The translations under genes and the position numbers were made by a program. A model generated the notes under the pieces. It made no database searches and was not told the DNA's origin. It saw only the letters and a list, made by a program, of their open reading frames with translations. From contig CACZPX010000101.1 in NCBI GenBank assembly GCA_902783095.1, positions 1 through 5,509 on the forward strand: a stretch of 5,509 nt of DNA. The letters are read 5' to 3'. How positions within the stretch are numbered: position 1 is the first letter of the stretch; every line of letters starts with the position of its first letter. Source of the stretch: an uncultured Lachnospiraceae bacterium. Lineage in GTDB: Bacteria; Bacillota; Clostridia; Lachnospirales; Lachnospiraceae. Shown one piece after another: positions 4,510 through 5,509 of this stretch.

Positions 4510-5509
4510 TTACAGCTTTACCGGCTCCACCGCCATGGTGGCGTAGACGATGGCCTTGATGGTGTGCATGCGGTTTTCCGCCTCGTCAAAGACCACGCTC
4601 CGCGCGGACTCAAAGACCTCGTCGGTCACTTCCATCTCCGCGATGCCGAACTTCTGCGCGATCTCCGCGCCGATGGTCGTCTTCGTGTCGTGGAAGGACG
4701 GCAGGCAGTGCATAAAGATGGCCGTGGGCTTCGCGTTGGCCATGGCCGCCGCGTTCACCTGGTATTTCTTCAGCAGGCTGATGCGGGTCTCCCAAACCTC
4801 GGCGGGCTCGCCCATGGACACCCAGATGTCGGTGTAGAGCACGTCCGCGTCCTTTGTTCCCTCGGCCACGTCTTCGGTCAGGCGCACGCTTCCGCCGCTT
4901 TCCGCCGCGATCTTTTTGGCCTCCTCCACCAGCCAGGCCTCCGGGAAGAGCTCCTTCGGCGCACAGGCGGTAAAGTTTAAGCCCATCTTGGCGCAGGCGA
5001 TCATCAGGGAGTTGCCCATGTTGTTGCGGGCGTCGCCCATATAGGTGAAGTTCACGCCCTGCAGGCGGCCCAGCTTTTCCTCTACGGTCAGCAGGTCCGC
5101 GAACATCTGCGTGGGGTGGAACTGGTCCGTCAGGCCGTTCCACACCGGCTTATCGGAGTATCTGGCAAGCTCCTCCACGATCTCCTGCGAAAAGCCGCGG
5201 TACTCGATGCCGTCGTACATGCGGGACAGCACGCGCGCGGTGTCGGCGATGCTCTCCTTCTTGCCCATCGGCGAGCTGCCCGGATCCAAAAAGGTCACGC
5301 CCATGCCAAGGTCCAGTCCGGCCACCTCAAAGGAGCAGCGCGTCCGGGTGGACGTCTTCTCAAACAGCAGAACGATGTTCTTCCCCTCCAGATAGCGGTG
5401 CGGAATGTGGTTCTTCTTCTTATTCTTCAAGTCCTTGGCCAGGTCCAGCACGAACCGGATCTCCTCCGGCGTGTAATCCAGCAGTTTCAGCAGGTCTCTG
5501 CCCCTCAAA
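4510..5509 (-). CDS. arcB: Ornithine carbamoyltransferase, N-terminus cut by window edge
   Basis: This enzyme interconverts ornithine plus carbamoyl phosphate with citrulline plus phosphate in the cytosol. Almost the whole protein is present (332 residues from 5508). It shows the carbamoyl phosphate motif STRTR (53-57), HPTQ (131-134), the ornithine-binding DIWVSMG (227-233) and HCLP (267-270). The SMG loop favours ornithine over putrescine as substrate. The codon at 5508-5506 is TTG; relatives I recall read NLRGRDxLKLLD here, so it is probably an internal Leu with only a few residues missing at the right edge. The downstream carbamate kinase and cyclodeaminase-like genes on the same strand point to a catabolic role, hence arcB rather than argF. 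The sequence alone does not separate the two. HCLPSFHD has Ser where many family members have Ala. Confidence 0.92.
   Translation of the reverse strand, partial: LRGRDLLKLLDYTPEEIRFVLDLAKDLKNKKKNHIPHRYLEGKNIVLLFEKTSTRTRCSFEVAGLDLGMGVTFLDPGSSPMGKKESIADTARVLSRMYDGIEYRGFSQEIVEELARYSDKPVWNGLTDQFHPTQMFADLLTVEEKLGRLQGVNFTYMGDARNNMGNSLMIACAKMGLNFTACAPKELFPEAWLVEEAKKIAAESGGSVRLTEDVAEGTKDADVLYTDIWVSMGEPAEVWETRISLLKKYQVNAAAMANAKPTAIFMHCLPSFHDTKTTIGAEIAQKFGIAEMEVTDEVFESARSVVFDEAENRMHTIKAIVYATMAVEPVKL

Noticed and set aside
5506..5508. TTG as the start codon of the ornithine carbamoyltransferase
   Set aside because: Family members I recall have Leu at this position within an NLRxRD segment, so the codon is more likely internal and the gene simply runs off the window.

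Overview
The window looks like a G+C-rich member of the Bacillota, most likely class Clostridia. I infer this from the protein families, the strong AGGAGG-type ribosome binding sites, and the GGGGACGGTCC-core intergenic repeats, which I recall from clostridial genomes but could not verify here. One gene lies on the + strand at the left edge; everything else is on the - strand.

Layout from left to right. (1) The 3' part of a GNAT acetyltransferase gene (+, cut by the left edge). (2) A convergent intergenic region with two exact tandem repeat copies plus a partial one, a long bidirectional hairpin terminator and a second hairpin. (3) Two tandem paralogous peroxiredoxin-like genes (-), each with a GCPxCR redox motif, separated by 78 bp that hold one repeat copy. 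(4) A roughly 300 bp intergenic region with a candidate extended -10 promoter for the peroxiredoxin pair, a hairpin in its leader, an array of three repeat copies, and a good terminator for the operon to the right. (5) An operon transcribed right to left: ornithine carbamoyltransferase (cut by the right edge), carbamate kinase, and a protein of the TIGR00300 / archaeal-type ornithine cyclodeaminase family (the C-terminal part of cyanobacterial AgrE/ArgZ).

Read together, the three-gene operon suggests arginine or citrulline catabolism. The carbamoyltransferase run catabolically splits citrulline into ornithine and carbamoyl phosphate, carbamate kinase makes ATP from the carbamoyl phosphate, and the third enzyme may deaminate and cyclise ornithine to proline. 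An arginine deiminase gene could lie beyond the right edge, but none is visible here.

The least ordinary feature is the repeat family. A member, intact or degenerate, sits in every intergenic gap. The cores are similar, but the flanking arms differ from copy to copy while staying complementary to each other, which points to selection or propagation as a hairpin. One copy supplies the stop codon of the carbamate kinase gene. Another lies between that gene's only good Shine-Dalgarno sequence and its likely start codon.
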